Source: Cenococcum geophilum 1.58 (Eukaryota > Ascomycota > Dothideomycetes > Gloniales > Gloniaceae). From it: 64,000 bases of DNA. Under the pieces are notes generated by a model. That model saw only the letters and a list, made by a program, of their open reading frames with translations, was not told the DNA's origin and did no database searches. Numbering within the stretch: the stretch's first letter is position 1; each line of letters opens with the position of its first letter. The DNA lies in the NCBI GenBank assembly GCA_001692895.1, contig KV748194.1, forward strand, positions 2,352,746-2,416,745, read 5' to 3'. Positions 1 through 12,600 of the stretch are shown here, one piece after another. A program made the translations under genes and the position numbers.

Positions 1-2222
1 AGCGTGCTCTAGTACTTTTCCTATTTCCTTTTCCAACGCTTCTTAAACGCCTCTTATACCCCAGCCCTTCTACTTCTCTTATACTGCGCTTTAGATAAGT
101 CTATTAGCCGTATATCTATCCCTAAGATAGTAGCCGCTATTCTCTTAAGCTTATCCCGTTTAGTGGGCCGCATTAGTAGCTTTATTCTAGGCTGGAGTTA
201 GTAGGCTATCGTGGCCTAGATAGTATTGCACTCCCTCTTAATATACTCTCTTGCTAGTTCTTCCCACGTCCTCTCCGTATAGGCTATAGCTAGCTCTTTA
301 AGGTGTATCTATAGCGGCGGAAACCCCATCTTATGCTCCAGTACTACTATTAACGTTAATTTATATGCCCCCATAATAGTGCGGAGGTATAGGTTCTATA
401 CTACGCCCAGCTAGCACAGCTTGGTTTTACTTATTTCCTTAAGCTTTATCTACTCCGGTAGTAAGTACTAGGTACTATATCCGTATAAAATTACTAGCCG
501 GACTACGGCGGAGTATATTATCCGCGCCTTCTAAAAGGAGGCGCCCTATATAGAGGCCGTAAGCTAGGTTAGTGCGGCTATTTAGGTAATTACCTTCGTC
601 TTAATAATATTAACGTATGGTCCCTATTTAAGCTTTAAGTTAACCTATACCCCTAATATACATAGGTTACTAACTAGGCCTTCTGTAAAGCTATATATAT
701 TAGCTATAGCCTTTATATTAAACTTCTTGTAGCTCCTTATAAAATGGATAAGGTAGTACTTTTTAGGGGTAAATACTACCCTATACTGGCGTGCCCACGC
801 TGTATATACCTTATACGCCCTTTCTATAATTCTACAGTTTTCCTTTATAGTCTTACTATACGTTAGTATATTAGAGTTGTCAACAAATCTAAATACCGTA
901 GTAGTTCCCCCTTATAGCTCTAGTAGGAGTGTATAGGTAAAAAAGAGAAATAGAATTAGTAATAGCGCTAAGCCTTAGGGTATACCGGTGTTCGTTTATA
1001 TTATTTATACTATATATCCTCTAATTAAGAGTCTTGTTGTTTAATCCTTAAGGAAGGACTTTATAAACTATACTATCTAGTAGGGTATAGCTTAGGCCTT
1101 TATATTATAGATTATTCTTTTATAGGAGACTTAGTTAAAGGCCCTAGAAATATTAAGGCTAAGTAATAAGGCTACTAGGTTTAGGTTACTCCTCCATACC
1201 GTATGTACCTATTAGGTTAGTAGCTCTAGTACTATCTATATTAAGCGCCCCAGCCTTACTCCTATCTAACTGGCCAGTAGTATACCCATCTCCTCTATAA
1301 TTTTAGATAGTTGGCTAGCTACTATTCTCTTAAGTAGCTTCCTAATAGTGTTAAGCAGCGCGATCGGCCGGTAGGCCTTTGCTGTAGTATAGGATGGCTT
1401 CTATAGTTTTTAGAGGACTACTATAATAGAGTTTTTAAACGGTTTTAGGTAATATCTAATTGCTATATAGCTGCTAAAGAGTTTAGCTAGCACTAGGGCT
1501 AGCTACTCTCCGCACGTTTTAAAAAATTGGTTAATAATCTTCTTTAAACCTAGGGCCTTATTAGGGGCAAGCCCCTTTAAGGCCGTAATAATATCCTCCT
1601 CCTTAACTACTTTTTTTACTGTTCGCGGCTCTGGGTATATAAACCCTAGTATATTACTAAGGTCCGCCTCTACCGGTAGTAGGAAGAACTGCTCTATAAG
1701 GATAGTAGCCTTCTCCTTATTATTATAGTATAGGGTCTCCTCTCCTAGTCTGATAATAGGAGGAAACTATAGTAGGGCCTTTAGCTTCCCGTCCGCTATA
1801 TGCGCCCATTTTGCTATCCTCTATATCCCTTTAGGGTTATTTATTAGCTTTTTAACGGTCCTCCTTTATAGCTTATTAGCCTCTTATTAGATTACCCTTT
1901 TCTTCTTATTCTATGTAACTCTATAGTTAATCTAGTTAGGTACTAACTAAGAGACCTTCCACGCTTGGAAGGCCTATTAGGTTTCCTTTACTACTTCTAT
2001 ATATTCCTCTAACTATGCTTTAGAGGCTTACGGCGAGGGCCGCGCGTTAGATACTGTTTTTGCTATAGTATTCTCAATCGCTTAGTATATGGCCTTCGCT
2101 AGTGCGTTTAGTTTATCTCTTATATCGTATAGGAGTCTATATAGGGGCTAGAGTTGGCCCTCTAGCTTACTCTACACTACCTTCTAATTAGCCTTCTTTT
2201 ATAGCGGTCTCCTGAGTAAGGG
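1..2222 (-). mobile_element. Tad1-like LINE relic, 3' half (reverse transcriptase)
   Basis: Read on the minus strand, this is the reverse transcriptase half of a non-LTR retrotransposon, full of stop codons. The core is recognisable around 870-985, where a GIP-stop-G...LILFLFF stretch is followed by FVDNSNIL, the decayed form of the GxPQG and F-x-DD motifs. The window edge cuts the 3' end, so the RNase H part may be missing. The other half of the same element lies at 7,190-9,540, separated by an inserted copia element. Stops mostly look like TGG, CAG or CAA changed by transitions, as in RIP. Confidence 0.75.
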
Positions 2223-2417
2223 TATTGGAATTATAAGGTTATGGGGTTATAGCGGAGCTATCTTAAGGATCTAATTGATAATAAAGATAACGTAGACGAT
2301 GAATATTAATTAATTCGTGATGTAGTAGATGCGGTTAATGTATATATAGATCGCATGCGGACTTCGTCCTCGCAATGTATCTAGAGCTTAGTTAGCACCT
2401 CTCGCTTAATTCTAACA
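2223..2417 (-). repeat. Copia-1 LTR, 3' LTR on the minus strand
   Basis: This 195-bp repeat matches 6,995-7,189 along its whole length with transition differences. It begins TATTGGAATT here, against TGTTGGAATT in the other copy, and ends TTCTAACA. It is preceded by AAGGG (2,218-2,222), which is repeated at 7,190-7,194 as a perfect 5-bp target-site duplication. Confidence 0.93.
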
Positions 2418-5400
2418 CTCCCCCATGCTAATAACGCTCTTCTTATTTGCTTGTCTACTCGTTTACTTCCTAAATAGGTAATTATAAAGCTATTCCCAAA
2501 TACCTTATAAGTGCCATTTGGCTTACGTATGGAGGGAAAACCTATAGTAAGCGAAAAACCTCTGTCACTTGCTCCGTCGCTTACTTTATTAGTTACTAAT
2601 TCCTAGCTTTACATAGTGCTTTATAAATTGGTCAATTGGTAGCTGTTTTATAAGCATATCTCTAGGTTAATCTTTGCCTGGTATATATGTACCACTTTAA
2701 GTTAATCTCGCTAAACTATATCGTTTCGTATAAAGAGGTATTAAGTCTTAATATACTTGGCTTTCTAGTAGTGTTTCGTGTTGTATAAAAGGTTAACTGT
2801 ACTCTTATTGTCATAGTAGAGCGTAAGGATAAAAGGGTTATCGTCGTTGTCTCTCTCCCCTAGATCTCTTATTAGCTTCTTAAGCCATACTGCTAACCTT
2901 GCTCCTTTTAATGCCGCCATGATCTCTGCTTTTATTAAACTTAATGCTGTTAACTTCTGCCTTTAAGCCATCTAAATTACGGCTCCCCTATAGCGTATAA
3001 CTACTATACCTTAAAATAATATCCGATTGTGTTCTGTTCCCTACATAGCGTTAGTAAAGATATTATAGCTAGTAGGTAACGTAAGCTCGTATAGAGGTAG
3101 GTAAATTACTTAATTTAAGTAAGTAATTCCTATTTTAATAGTACCGTTTAGATATTATAGTAGCTGCTTACTTAAGCGGTAATATAGTTCTCCTGGTGCT
3201 GCCATAAACTTAGCTAGCTAACTAACAGCATAGCTGATATTAGGACGTATGTAGTTTAATAGGTAGATCATAGAGCTAATAATCTGTCGGTATACCGTCG
3301 CATCGTCGTACTTAAGGGGACTTTCGATATTAGGTTTTAGAACAGTGCCAGCTGATATTAGTAGCTTAGACGGGTTACAGTTATCTATTTTCAGCCATTT
3401 AAGTAGCTTCTTAGTGTACATCGTCTAATATAGCTTAAGGGTTTGATTTATACGATCTCAATTAATTTAGAAGCCTATAAATACCTCTGCAGGGCCTAGG
3501 TCTTTACATCTCCATTCTCTTAAGATTTTTGTCTTTGTGATATTAAGGTCTTAGCGCTTTCCTGCGATTAGTATATCGTTAATGAATAACAAGATATATA
3601 CTTCATTTCCTATAAAGAGATTAGGGTTAGCTTTAGCCGATTTTAAACCTATACTATTAAAGAACTTCTTAACTATCTAAAACCATTCTCTCGGTGCCTG
3701 CTTTAGGCCGTATAGTGACTTATTTAACTTTAAGTAGGCATCTTTTACCCCCTTAAGGTTAGGTTTAAAGTCTCTTAATAGGTTAGGAATCTGTATATAA
3801 ATCTATTCTTATAACGGCGGGTTTAAGAATATAGTTTTGACGTTAATGTGGTTAAGCTTAAGGTCTTTAGCTGCCACCTTTATTATTAGAAACCTAAAGG
3901 TGTCGTATTATACAACTGACGTAAATATCTTAAAATAGTCGATATTGGGGGTCTGCTTATCTCCCTAAATGTATAGTCTTGCCTTCTTGCGAATTACTTC
4001 TCCCTTAGCGTTATACTTGTGCTTTAGAACTAGCTTAGTTAGGAATAACAACCTTCCTTCTAGTACTCTCCCCCTTATAATGGTATAGGTGTGTATTCTC
4101 TTAAGAGAGAGAAATTCGTTATAGATAGCTTTTATCTAGCTAGGAGCGTCCTCCCTTAAGGCCTAATCTAATTTAATAGCGTTAAATAGTGCTGTAGGTG
4201 CTCCTAAGGAGGTAGTATTCTTGGCTTCCAGGTGGATAGCTTTTATAGCTATTACTAACTAAACCACCGTATTGTTGAAAACCCTTATATTTAGCAACCT
4301 TCCAGACCTTATTCTCTGCGCATAAGGAATGTATATTAATATACTTTATACAGGCGTCCCACCCTAAGTATTACCTTGTAGATTTAAGCGTCCCACTTAA
4401 TCTTAACCTAGGCTTCCTACTTAATTTAAGCGGCGCACTCGGTCTTAACCTAGGCTTCCCACTCGGCTTAAGCGGCCCACTTGGTTACTATTTAGCCTAC
4501 TTATAGTTCTCGCAACTAGAGTCTTTGTTGGCGCGTTTAAGGTAGTAGGGGGAGGTCTAGGTTAGTTCGCGGCTTGGCTTATAGCATGATTTAAGCGTCC
4601 CGCTTAATCACTATATCTCATAGCTTGCACCTAAGGTGCTCTAAAAGGGAACCTATACTTATTTACTTTAGCATCTCTAAATAGCTTAATTACTTAGGTA
4701 TATAGGTTTATTATCTTAAATTAACTACTCCCTTTTAATCCTATAAAGATATAGTTAGGTCTTATCCATAAGTTATACTTCCTAGGGTATTTCTTAAGCG
4801 TATTAATCGGGTTAGCATAACACCCAAAGACGACTAGATTCTTAAGGTTAGGGACTTATTAGGTATATGCCTTATACGGTATAATAGCACTACTACGCTC
4901 GTCGTTAAATGGAAATGCTAAGGTTGGTACTTAATTCTTAATCTAGATAGCGTGTTTAACTGCGTAGCACTAGAGTTTAACTAGTATATTTCCTTAAAAT
5001 AGAAATGACCTTATCTTATAGTCGACTGTATAAATTGCGCGCTTAATCGCGCTATTGTATAAGTGCTTGTATAGCGGGCAGGGTTCAAAATTAATACCCT
5101 AGGGTATTAATTTGTCTTGGAATCTGGCGGCCGAACTCCCCCTTCCTATTATCTGCTCGAATCTATGCAGCTTTAGTCCTAGTAAATCTCTCTACCCTCG
5201 CAATGATCTCTTTAATATACGGTAGTACTTCTTTAGTTTATAGGGTCTTAAGAGGGACGACCTAGGTATAGCGTGTGGCGTTGTCTAGGGCTAGGAGGTA
5301 GTAGTTATAGCCTCTAATTAATATACCGATTCGTTTCGTAGTATTAAGATATAGCCCTTAACTAGGTATCTTCTCGCGCTTAGTTATCTTCTTGCTTAGT

Positions 5401-6994
5401 ATTTCTCGCATCTTCCCAGCTAGATAAGCTTCGCACATACTCTTACCGACTGGTAATATCCTCTTCTTAAGCTTTATGCTTAGTAAGGAGTGCTATAGCT
5501 TAAACAGGTCGCTGTAATTTATATGTCTAGTTCAACGATACTATAGTTTAGTATCTGTTTTATTAAGGCTTGGTTATAAATTATATGCTTCCGCTATTGC
5601 ATTAAGTGCTTCCTAATGCTCTTATAGCACGTAGAGGTTGTTCCTTATAGTAGCCTTAAACGTCGTACCTAATTTATACTTGCTAGTAGCTTAATCGTCT
5701 AGGTTAAATATAATTAAGTAGCCTTCCTAAGTGAGGGTCCTTACTGAGATTAGCTTAATTAATTTAAACGAAGGTATAAGCTAGACATCTTTTAGCTTTA
5801 GGGTACCGATTTAAGCTTAGCTATAGCCTATAGCAGGGATAATAATCCTATTCGCAGTACGGACCTAATAAGGTGTATTCCATCTCTTTAAATATACTAG
5901 GTCTAATTAGTTACTAGTAAAGTGCTTAGTTGCTTCTAAGTTGAGAGCCTAAGCTAGTAATGTTGTCGTAAGTATAGTATGTTTAGGGTTAGGGTCAAGG
6001 TTAAGGTAGATTGAATCGCTGTTAAATTCTTCCTTAGCTATAGCTATATTCCCTACTTCCTCTGCCTTAGGAGTACCTTAATCTATCTTTCTAGCGTTAT
6101 TAAATTGGAATTATCTAAGTAGGGGACAGTCTTTCTAGTAGTGACCTTTCTGATAGCATACTCTATACTTATCTCTTTCTAGTTATTTTGGCTCTTTAGT
6201 TACTCGAGATGACGATCTATAACGTGATAAGGAATGATTGAATCTACTAGCACGAACTCTGCCCCTTATTCGACCTTAACCTCGGTTTCCCCTTTTCCCC
6301 CTAGGTTTATCTTTCCTCTCGTGTGTAAGTGCAGTAGTCTATATAGGGAGAGCAGTCTCTTGCTCCTAAAGAAGGGTAATGCAGCTCTTAAGGTCTTGTT
6401 TGTCTTGTAGACACTAGGTCTTCGCATTCTACTATATAATATCGCTTAGTAGGGCCAGAAGGAGTTGCTCTTTAATATCGTCGTTAGTAAGTACTTAAGA
6501 TATTAAGGCTAGATTAGTCTTAAATTGATTTAGTATATAAAGGAACTTAACAATTTATATCTTTATAGGGTCGAATATAGTGCTATAAAACTCCCTACGA
6601 AGTCTAGAGATATAGACCTCGTTATTAGCCTTATTGAACTTCTTTATTCCTTCCCACATTCCCTAAATATCGTATACCTTTATTATCGCACGTATCTCTT
6701 CCTGACGGTTATCTCCTATTAAATTATAGATAATCTTATTTGCTTCCCCTCGTCTTCTTCTCCTATTAGCTAAATTGACTTAAGCTAGGTCTTCTATACT
6801 AGTAACAAAATCCCATCCTTTTGCCATAATTAGGGCTGCCTTATAGGTGCGCTCCTAGTCTACAAAGTTGTCTCTATTAAAAATGACAATTTTACCAGCC
6901 TTATAGTCGTACGTAGGTGTCGTTAAGGTTAAGGTAAAGGAGGTCATTTTCGGGGGTTAAGTTAGGAGAGGTGTTGCTACCTAGGCTTATAACC
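2418..6994 (-). mobile_element. Copia-1 retrotransposon body (gag-pol relic)
   Basis: This is the internal part of a Ty1/copia element on the minus strand. The gag start is near 6,946, where the reading MTSFTLTLTTPTYDYKAGKI is followed by a gag-like helical domain with several in-frame stops. Integrase, reverse transcriptase and RNase H segments follow toward 2,418 but are heavily broken. A purine tract lies beside the 3' LTR (near 2,418). The primer-binding stretch GGTTATAAGCCTAGG lies beside the 5' LTR (6,980-6,994). The whole element, 2,223-7,189, is 4,967 bp and is inserted in the LINE. No reading frame is intact. Confidence 0.88.
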
Positions 6995-7189
6995 TGTTGG
7001 AATTATAAGGTTATAGGGTTATAGCGGAGCTATCTTAAGGATCTAATTGATAATAGAGATGACGCAGACGATAAATATTGATTGATTCGTGATGTAGTAG
7101 ATGCGGTTAATGTATATATAGATTGCATGCGGACTTCGTCCTCGCAATATGTCCAGAGCTTAGTCAGCACCTCTCGCTTAATTCTGATA
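6995..7189 (-). repeat. Copia-1 LTR, 5' LTR on the minus strand
   Basis: This is the partner of the 195-bp LTR at 2,223-2,417. It begins TGTTGGAATT and ends TTCTGATA, and is followed by the AAGGG duplication at 7,190-7,194. Nearly all differences between the two LTRs that I compared are C/T or G/A, which fits RIP rather than random decay. Confidence 0.93.
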
Positions 7190-9540
7190 AAGGGGGGCCC
7201 CTTTAGCGTTTCTACGTTAACCTCCGTAATAATAGGAAAGTGGTTAGACCCTGTATGCTAGTAGTCTTATCTTTAACTCTATAGCAGCCTATTAGTAATT
7301 TAGGGGGAGGTAAACACTAGGTCTAGTGTGCTCCTTAACATGCCCTTTACCCACGTCTCTATACCCACCTTAGTGGCTAGGCTTAGGCTAGCTACCTCTA
7401 TAGCGCGGATAAGGTTATCCGCCGCGTTATCCGCGTATATTACTGTTACACCCCCCTAGAAGGGGTAGTGTAGATTAAAATTACCTAATAGTATATATTT
7501 TCCTTCGGCCCTTAGCAGCTCCGGTAGTATACGGACACTGCTGTTTATCTATTAGGGGCTATAAATATTATAAATCTAGATAGTCCTCTCGCAGCCCTTT
7601 AGCTTAATTGTGTATACGTCCGCTAAGTAGTATATAGGCGCCTATTTATTTGTATTAATAGCCTTATTTATATAGAAGCAGACCCTTATATTGCCTACTC
7701 CCGCATATACTAGGTAGTAGGATTTTATAGTATATATTATATTTCCTTAGTCCCTCTACTATAGCTCTTAAATAGCTAATATATCTAGCTAGGGGTCCGC
7801 CTACTCTACCTCTTATAGGAAGTGGAGCAGTACGCCGTTCCTACTGTTATTAGTATTATACTATATAATTATAAGTGTTTTCCGGTGTTTTAATATAAGA
7901 GGTCTATGCTAGCCTCTAAGTTAGCTAAGTCGGTGCCCTTTAGCGTCCGTTTACTTCCTTATAACGCAGTTTTAGAGCCTTTAGATACCTCTCTCCGGAT
8001 TTAAGCTTCTGCTTCCACCTCTATATTAAACTTTATATTTAATAGGGGCTCCTAGGTTACTAGGATTTAAATTAGGGCGTATATACTACCATATAGTGCT
8101 ATTTAGAGTATTAATTAGAGGGTCCTCTGGCCTATTTCCTTCCTAAAATAATTAAAAGTCCGCGGCCGGCCAATCTTTTAGGGGGCTTCCTCTACCTATA
8201 TAGAGCTTTCTTACATAACTATCTCCTTTAGCTTCCTTTTCTTAGCTTATTATAAGACCTCCTTAATAGTGATCTCGTACTATAATTGTAATTACTGTCC
8301 GCTTATAGGTACCTTATAGGTACCTACGTAGTGTGTTAGCGTATAGGCCCTAATTACTGCAGCCTTCTCCTACTATGTCCGCTTAATACTGCACGCCCCA
8401 TTCCATGCCTTGTAGTCTACTTTATAGTTAATATACTTTTTAGGTGGGTCTCCTATATATTTACTAGTATTATATTGCCTAGCGCAGCGTCCGCATCTAG
8501 CTTCTCTCCTATAACTCTTAGCTATATAGTTAAAGCCTTAGCATTTAAAGCACTGCGTTACTAGAAACGTTATCTCGTGCCTTATAACTAGGTAGTAGTC
8601 TCCTCCTAGGAAGAGGCCCTAATTAAATAGCGCATTTACTAACTCTTTTAACTGTATACCTATAATAAGTAACAATTTAACCTTTTATCCCGTTTGGACT
8701 CTTCCTAGCCTTTTTTACGCCAGCCTTTCTACTATAAGCCCCGCTATAGTATAGTTCTGCTTTATTATATCTTTTATTATCTACTTAGCCTCTAGGCCTT
8801 AGATAGCGAGGCTTATAAGTACCGCGTGGACCTCTATTAGTACTAGCGGAATAGCTAGTATAGCAGAGCGTCTAAGGACCTTCGTCTACTCTGTTTCTTA
8901 TAGCAACCTATCTTTTACGTCTTTATCTATAATATACGCCCTAACGTTACCGCTTTATAACTTTTTTACGGCCTGTATCCTGTGGGTGTCTAGGGGTCCT
9001 ATAGCCTAGAGTTTATATACTAAGGCTTAGCTGTTCTACTTTAAGGTTTCCTTATAGTTGGCGGTGTCGCCTATATAGATTATAATCTTATATACTTTTA
9101 TAGGTTTATAGGCAACTTATCTTATAGCTTAGGGTATTATAGGTATAGTAGTAGCGACGTATACGTACAACAGCGGGCCTATAAACGTTGGTCCGCTCTT
9201 TATAGCCATCGTTACGGCCTTTCTAAGGGCGCTAATATCTGTCTAGATTGCCTTTATATCCTAGGCATATTGCTTCTGGGTTCCTTAAGTCTAGATAAGC
9301 TCCGCTAACATGGCGAAGGCTATCTAGAGGGTTATAATTGCGGTAGTAAGGAAGGAGAGCATAGTGGAGCGCTCTTTATCTACATTAAGAGATCGTTTCT
9401 ATAGTACCTGCTAGGTTTATTCTGCGGTTTATATAGTCTATAAAACGCGTTCTTAAAAGGCGCGCTGTTTAATTAGGGTGGTTAGGGTAGTTGGGGCTAG
9501 GGGTTTATTTATTTATTATGATCCGGTTTTAGGGGCTATA
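7190..9540 (-). mobile_element. Tad1-like LINE relic, 5' half (gag zinc finger and APE endonuclease)
   Basis: This is the minus-strand 5' half of the LINE whose reverse transcriptase lies at 1-2,222. Around 8,480-8,540 a decayed CCHC zinc-knuckle region reads like a Tad1 ORF1 tail, ending in RCGRCARQYNT. From about 7,870 down to 7,225 an AP-type endonuclease is visible: an ILAI motif followed by a damaged EP position, then the segment SYYLVYAGVGNIRVCFYINK, and the catalytic S-N-H-F-P-I-I-T block near 7,228-7,250, where intact enzymes have SDHFPI. The order zinc finger, endonuclease, reverse transcriptase supports one element. The 5' end is approximate. Confidence 0.72.
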
Positions 9541-9690
9541 TATTAGAAAACACTACATATACCTCCACTAACGCCAAATTAGGGTGTGTGGTTTTGATAG
9601 GAAGGGTTTCTATAGTCCTCTGGAGCTCGTGGAAGCTCTATTAGGCTTATTTCGCAGGTTTCTTTAGCGGGCGATTATATAGTGGTTTTG
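9541..9690. other. Unassigned repeat-rich spacer
   Basis: This short stretch lies between the LINE 5' end and the next gypsy relic. It is less AT-rich than its flanks, and I see no coding signal. It may be the LINE 5' UTR or the far end of the gypsy element. Confidence 0.3.
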
Positions 9691-12600
9691 TGTATGTTTT
9701 ACTTATTATAGTAATAATAATATTCTTAGCTTATATCCATAATTCGCCTTAAATAGTAATATGCCTATCCCTTCTTATAGTATTATATTATATATAAACT
9801 ATATAACTAGTAGCAATAATACCTAATTGTTTTATGCGTAATTAATATAGTATTTTAGATACTGCTCTAGTATCTAATTTAGCCTTTCTGTTTAACCGTT
9901 TATCTACAGATAATATACAGTAAAAGTTACTACTCTAACTCCTTATTCCTCTAAGAATATTTCCTAAAATACTACTATAAATCTTAGATCTCTATCTAAT
10001 ATAATCTTATTTAATACTCTATATCTTACGAATACTTCCTTAATATAGATTCTAGCGATATCTTCTACTAATATTTCTTCTGTATATGCTATAAAGTATC
10101 CCCACTTTATAAGCTTATCTACTATTACTAAGATTGCGTTATAATCTTATCCGGTAATAGGGTTTTTTAACTTTAGTAACTTAATAATAAAGCCCTATAA
10201 TATAACATCCTATAGTCTCTCTAGTATTTTAATAGGTTATAGCCCTCTATATAACTTATACCTTATTAGTTTATTTCTCTAGCAATCTAAATATTCTTTA
10301 GTAATTTTTTATACTAAACCTTAGATTCCGTTAATAATATACTCCTCTTAAAGTCTTAATACTAAGCCCATAGCTCTATTATGTCCTTAAGTTATTCCCT
10401 TATAGAAATCCTCTATAAAGTGTTCTGCTATACTTCTTAGGATATACTTTACCTCTTAATTTTTATATATATCTATCTATAGATCTTCTAGCTATGCTTT
10501 TAGAATTCTTTATGCCTAAAAGCTTTTTAGTAACTTATAAACTCGTTCCGGTTCTTCTTAAGTTACTATAATTTTTAAATAATTATACCTAATTAGTCTG
10601 TCTATATCTTTTCGTAGTAAAGCCCCTAATAGCTTTTTATTGTTTTATAATTTAGCCTTTTAACTTAAAGCATCCGCTTATATATTATCTGTACCTTTAG
10701 TATACTAAATCTTAAAATAGTATTCTATAAGCATCTCTGCCTATCTAACCTATCTTTAATTAAATTTCTTTATTATTAGAAATCCCATTAGGTTTTTATA
10801 ATCTATCTTAACTATAAATAGTTTCTCTATACCTTATAAGAATGCTCTTTATTTTTTTAGTATTATAACTATACCTAATAACTCCTTATTATAGATATTA
10901 TAGTTTAACTCTAATAGTGTTATTTTTCGACTATAGTATGCCACTAGGTGCTATTTATTTTAATATTTTTATATAAAGCATACCCCTAATATATAATTTA
11001 ATACGTCCGTTTCTATAACTATTTCTAGTTCTAGTTAATAGATTTTAAAAACTAGCTCCTAGGTAAATAATTTTTTAACTTTCTTAAATAACTCCTACTA
11101 TTCTTTTCCCTATACCTATAGTTCTTCTTTCTTTATTAGTCGCGTAAATAGTTTAATATCCTTTAACTATTACGCTATAAACCTTCTATAGTAATTATAA
11201 AACCCTAAAAACAAATTTAACTATATAACGTTCTTTAGTTTTTACTAATTTACTATAGCCTTAATCTTTTTTAGATCTATGCTAAGTTGGCCTAATTTAA
11301 TACGAAATTGGTCTTCCTAGTAAAAAACTCGCATTTCTTAATTACTACTAACATCTATTTTTTTTATAGTCTCTTTAAGACCTATTTAACGTATTCCCCG
11401 TATTCTTCCTTAGTTATTAAGTAGATAATAATATTATTAAGGTATATTATAATAAATTTATTTAAGTGTTCTCCTAATATATTATTAATACGTTTCTAAA
11501 ACGTTGCTAGTGCGTTTATAAGCCTAAATTATATAACTAATAGTTTATATAATCCTTCCTTTAATCTAAAGGCTGCCTTTTATTTATTACCTTCCTTAAT
11601 CCTAATCTAATAGTACGCCTATCTCAGATTTATATTTATAAAGATTTGCGCATTACCTATTCTGTCTTAGATTTCGCTAATTAAGGGTAAAGGATACCTA
11701 TCCTTTCTAGTAATACTATTTAACTATCTATAGTCAATACATAGCCTTAGTTTACTATTCTTCTTTAGTATAAATAGTACTGGATAACCTACTAATAACT
11801 GCGATAGTCTAATATATCCCTTTTATAGATTTTCCTAGATAAACTCTTTTAATGCTCTACCTTCCTCTTCGGTAAGCTTATAGATTAGAAAAAACCTTAA
11901 ACTTATTCCTAGTTCTAATTCTATCTTATAGTTCTATGCTATATACTCTAACAGCCTTTTACTTTCTAGTAACTATAATTTTTTGCTATACTTATAGTAT
12001 CTCTTTAGTATATAGCTTAGCCCTTTTTCTGTTTCTTTATAGGTCGCTCCTACTTAGTACTATACTATCTTAACCTATTGTTATATTTTGCGTTATTAAG
12101 TATCTTTAATATTAACCTAACCTATAACCTAATTAATCCTTAAATTATATTCCTATAACTAAGGCATTTCTAGTACTACCTTATTATTCCCTAATAGTAA
12201 TATATTAAAAGACATCTTAATTTATTTCCCTTTAATAGTTAACTAAATAGGTCCTGTTTTAAAATTAATAATACCTCCTCCGTAGGCTATTGGATTTCCT
12301 AAAATTATTACTAATAGATAAGAATATTCCTTTTTTCTGTATAGTAACCCCATTTTTTTAACTACTATTAGTAAAATATAGTTCCTTATTACTCCACTAT
12401 CTATTAACGCTTTAAACTGTTAATCTTACCACTTAATTTATAAATTTAGGTATTATCCTTAAATTCCTTTAAGGGTTTAAGGCTCTATTACTGGTTCCCT
12501 CTAGTCCTATAGGCCTCTACTTTTCCTAACTACTAGCTACTTAATCCTATTTATACTTAGTCCACTTTTAGCTAATACTTAGTTTGCTTTTTATCTTTAA

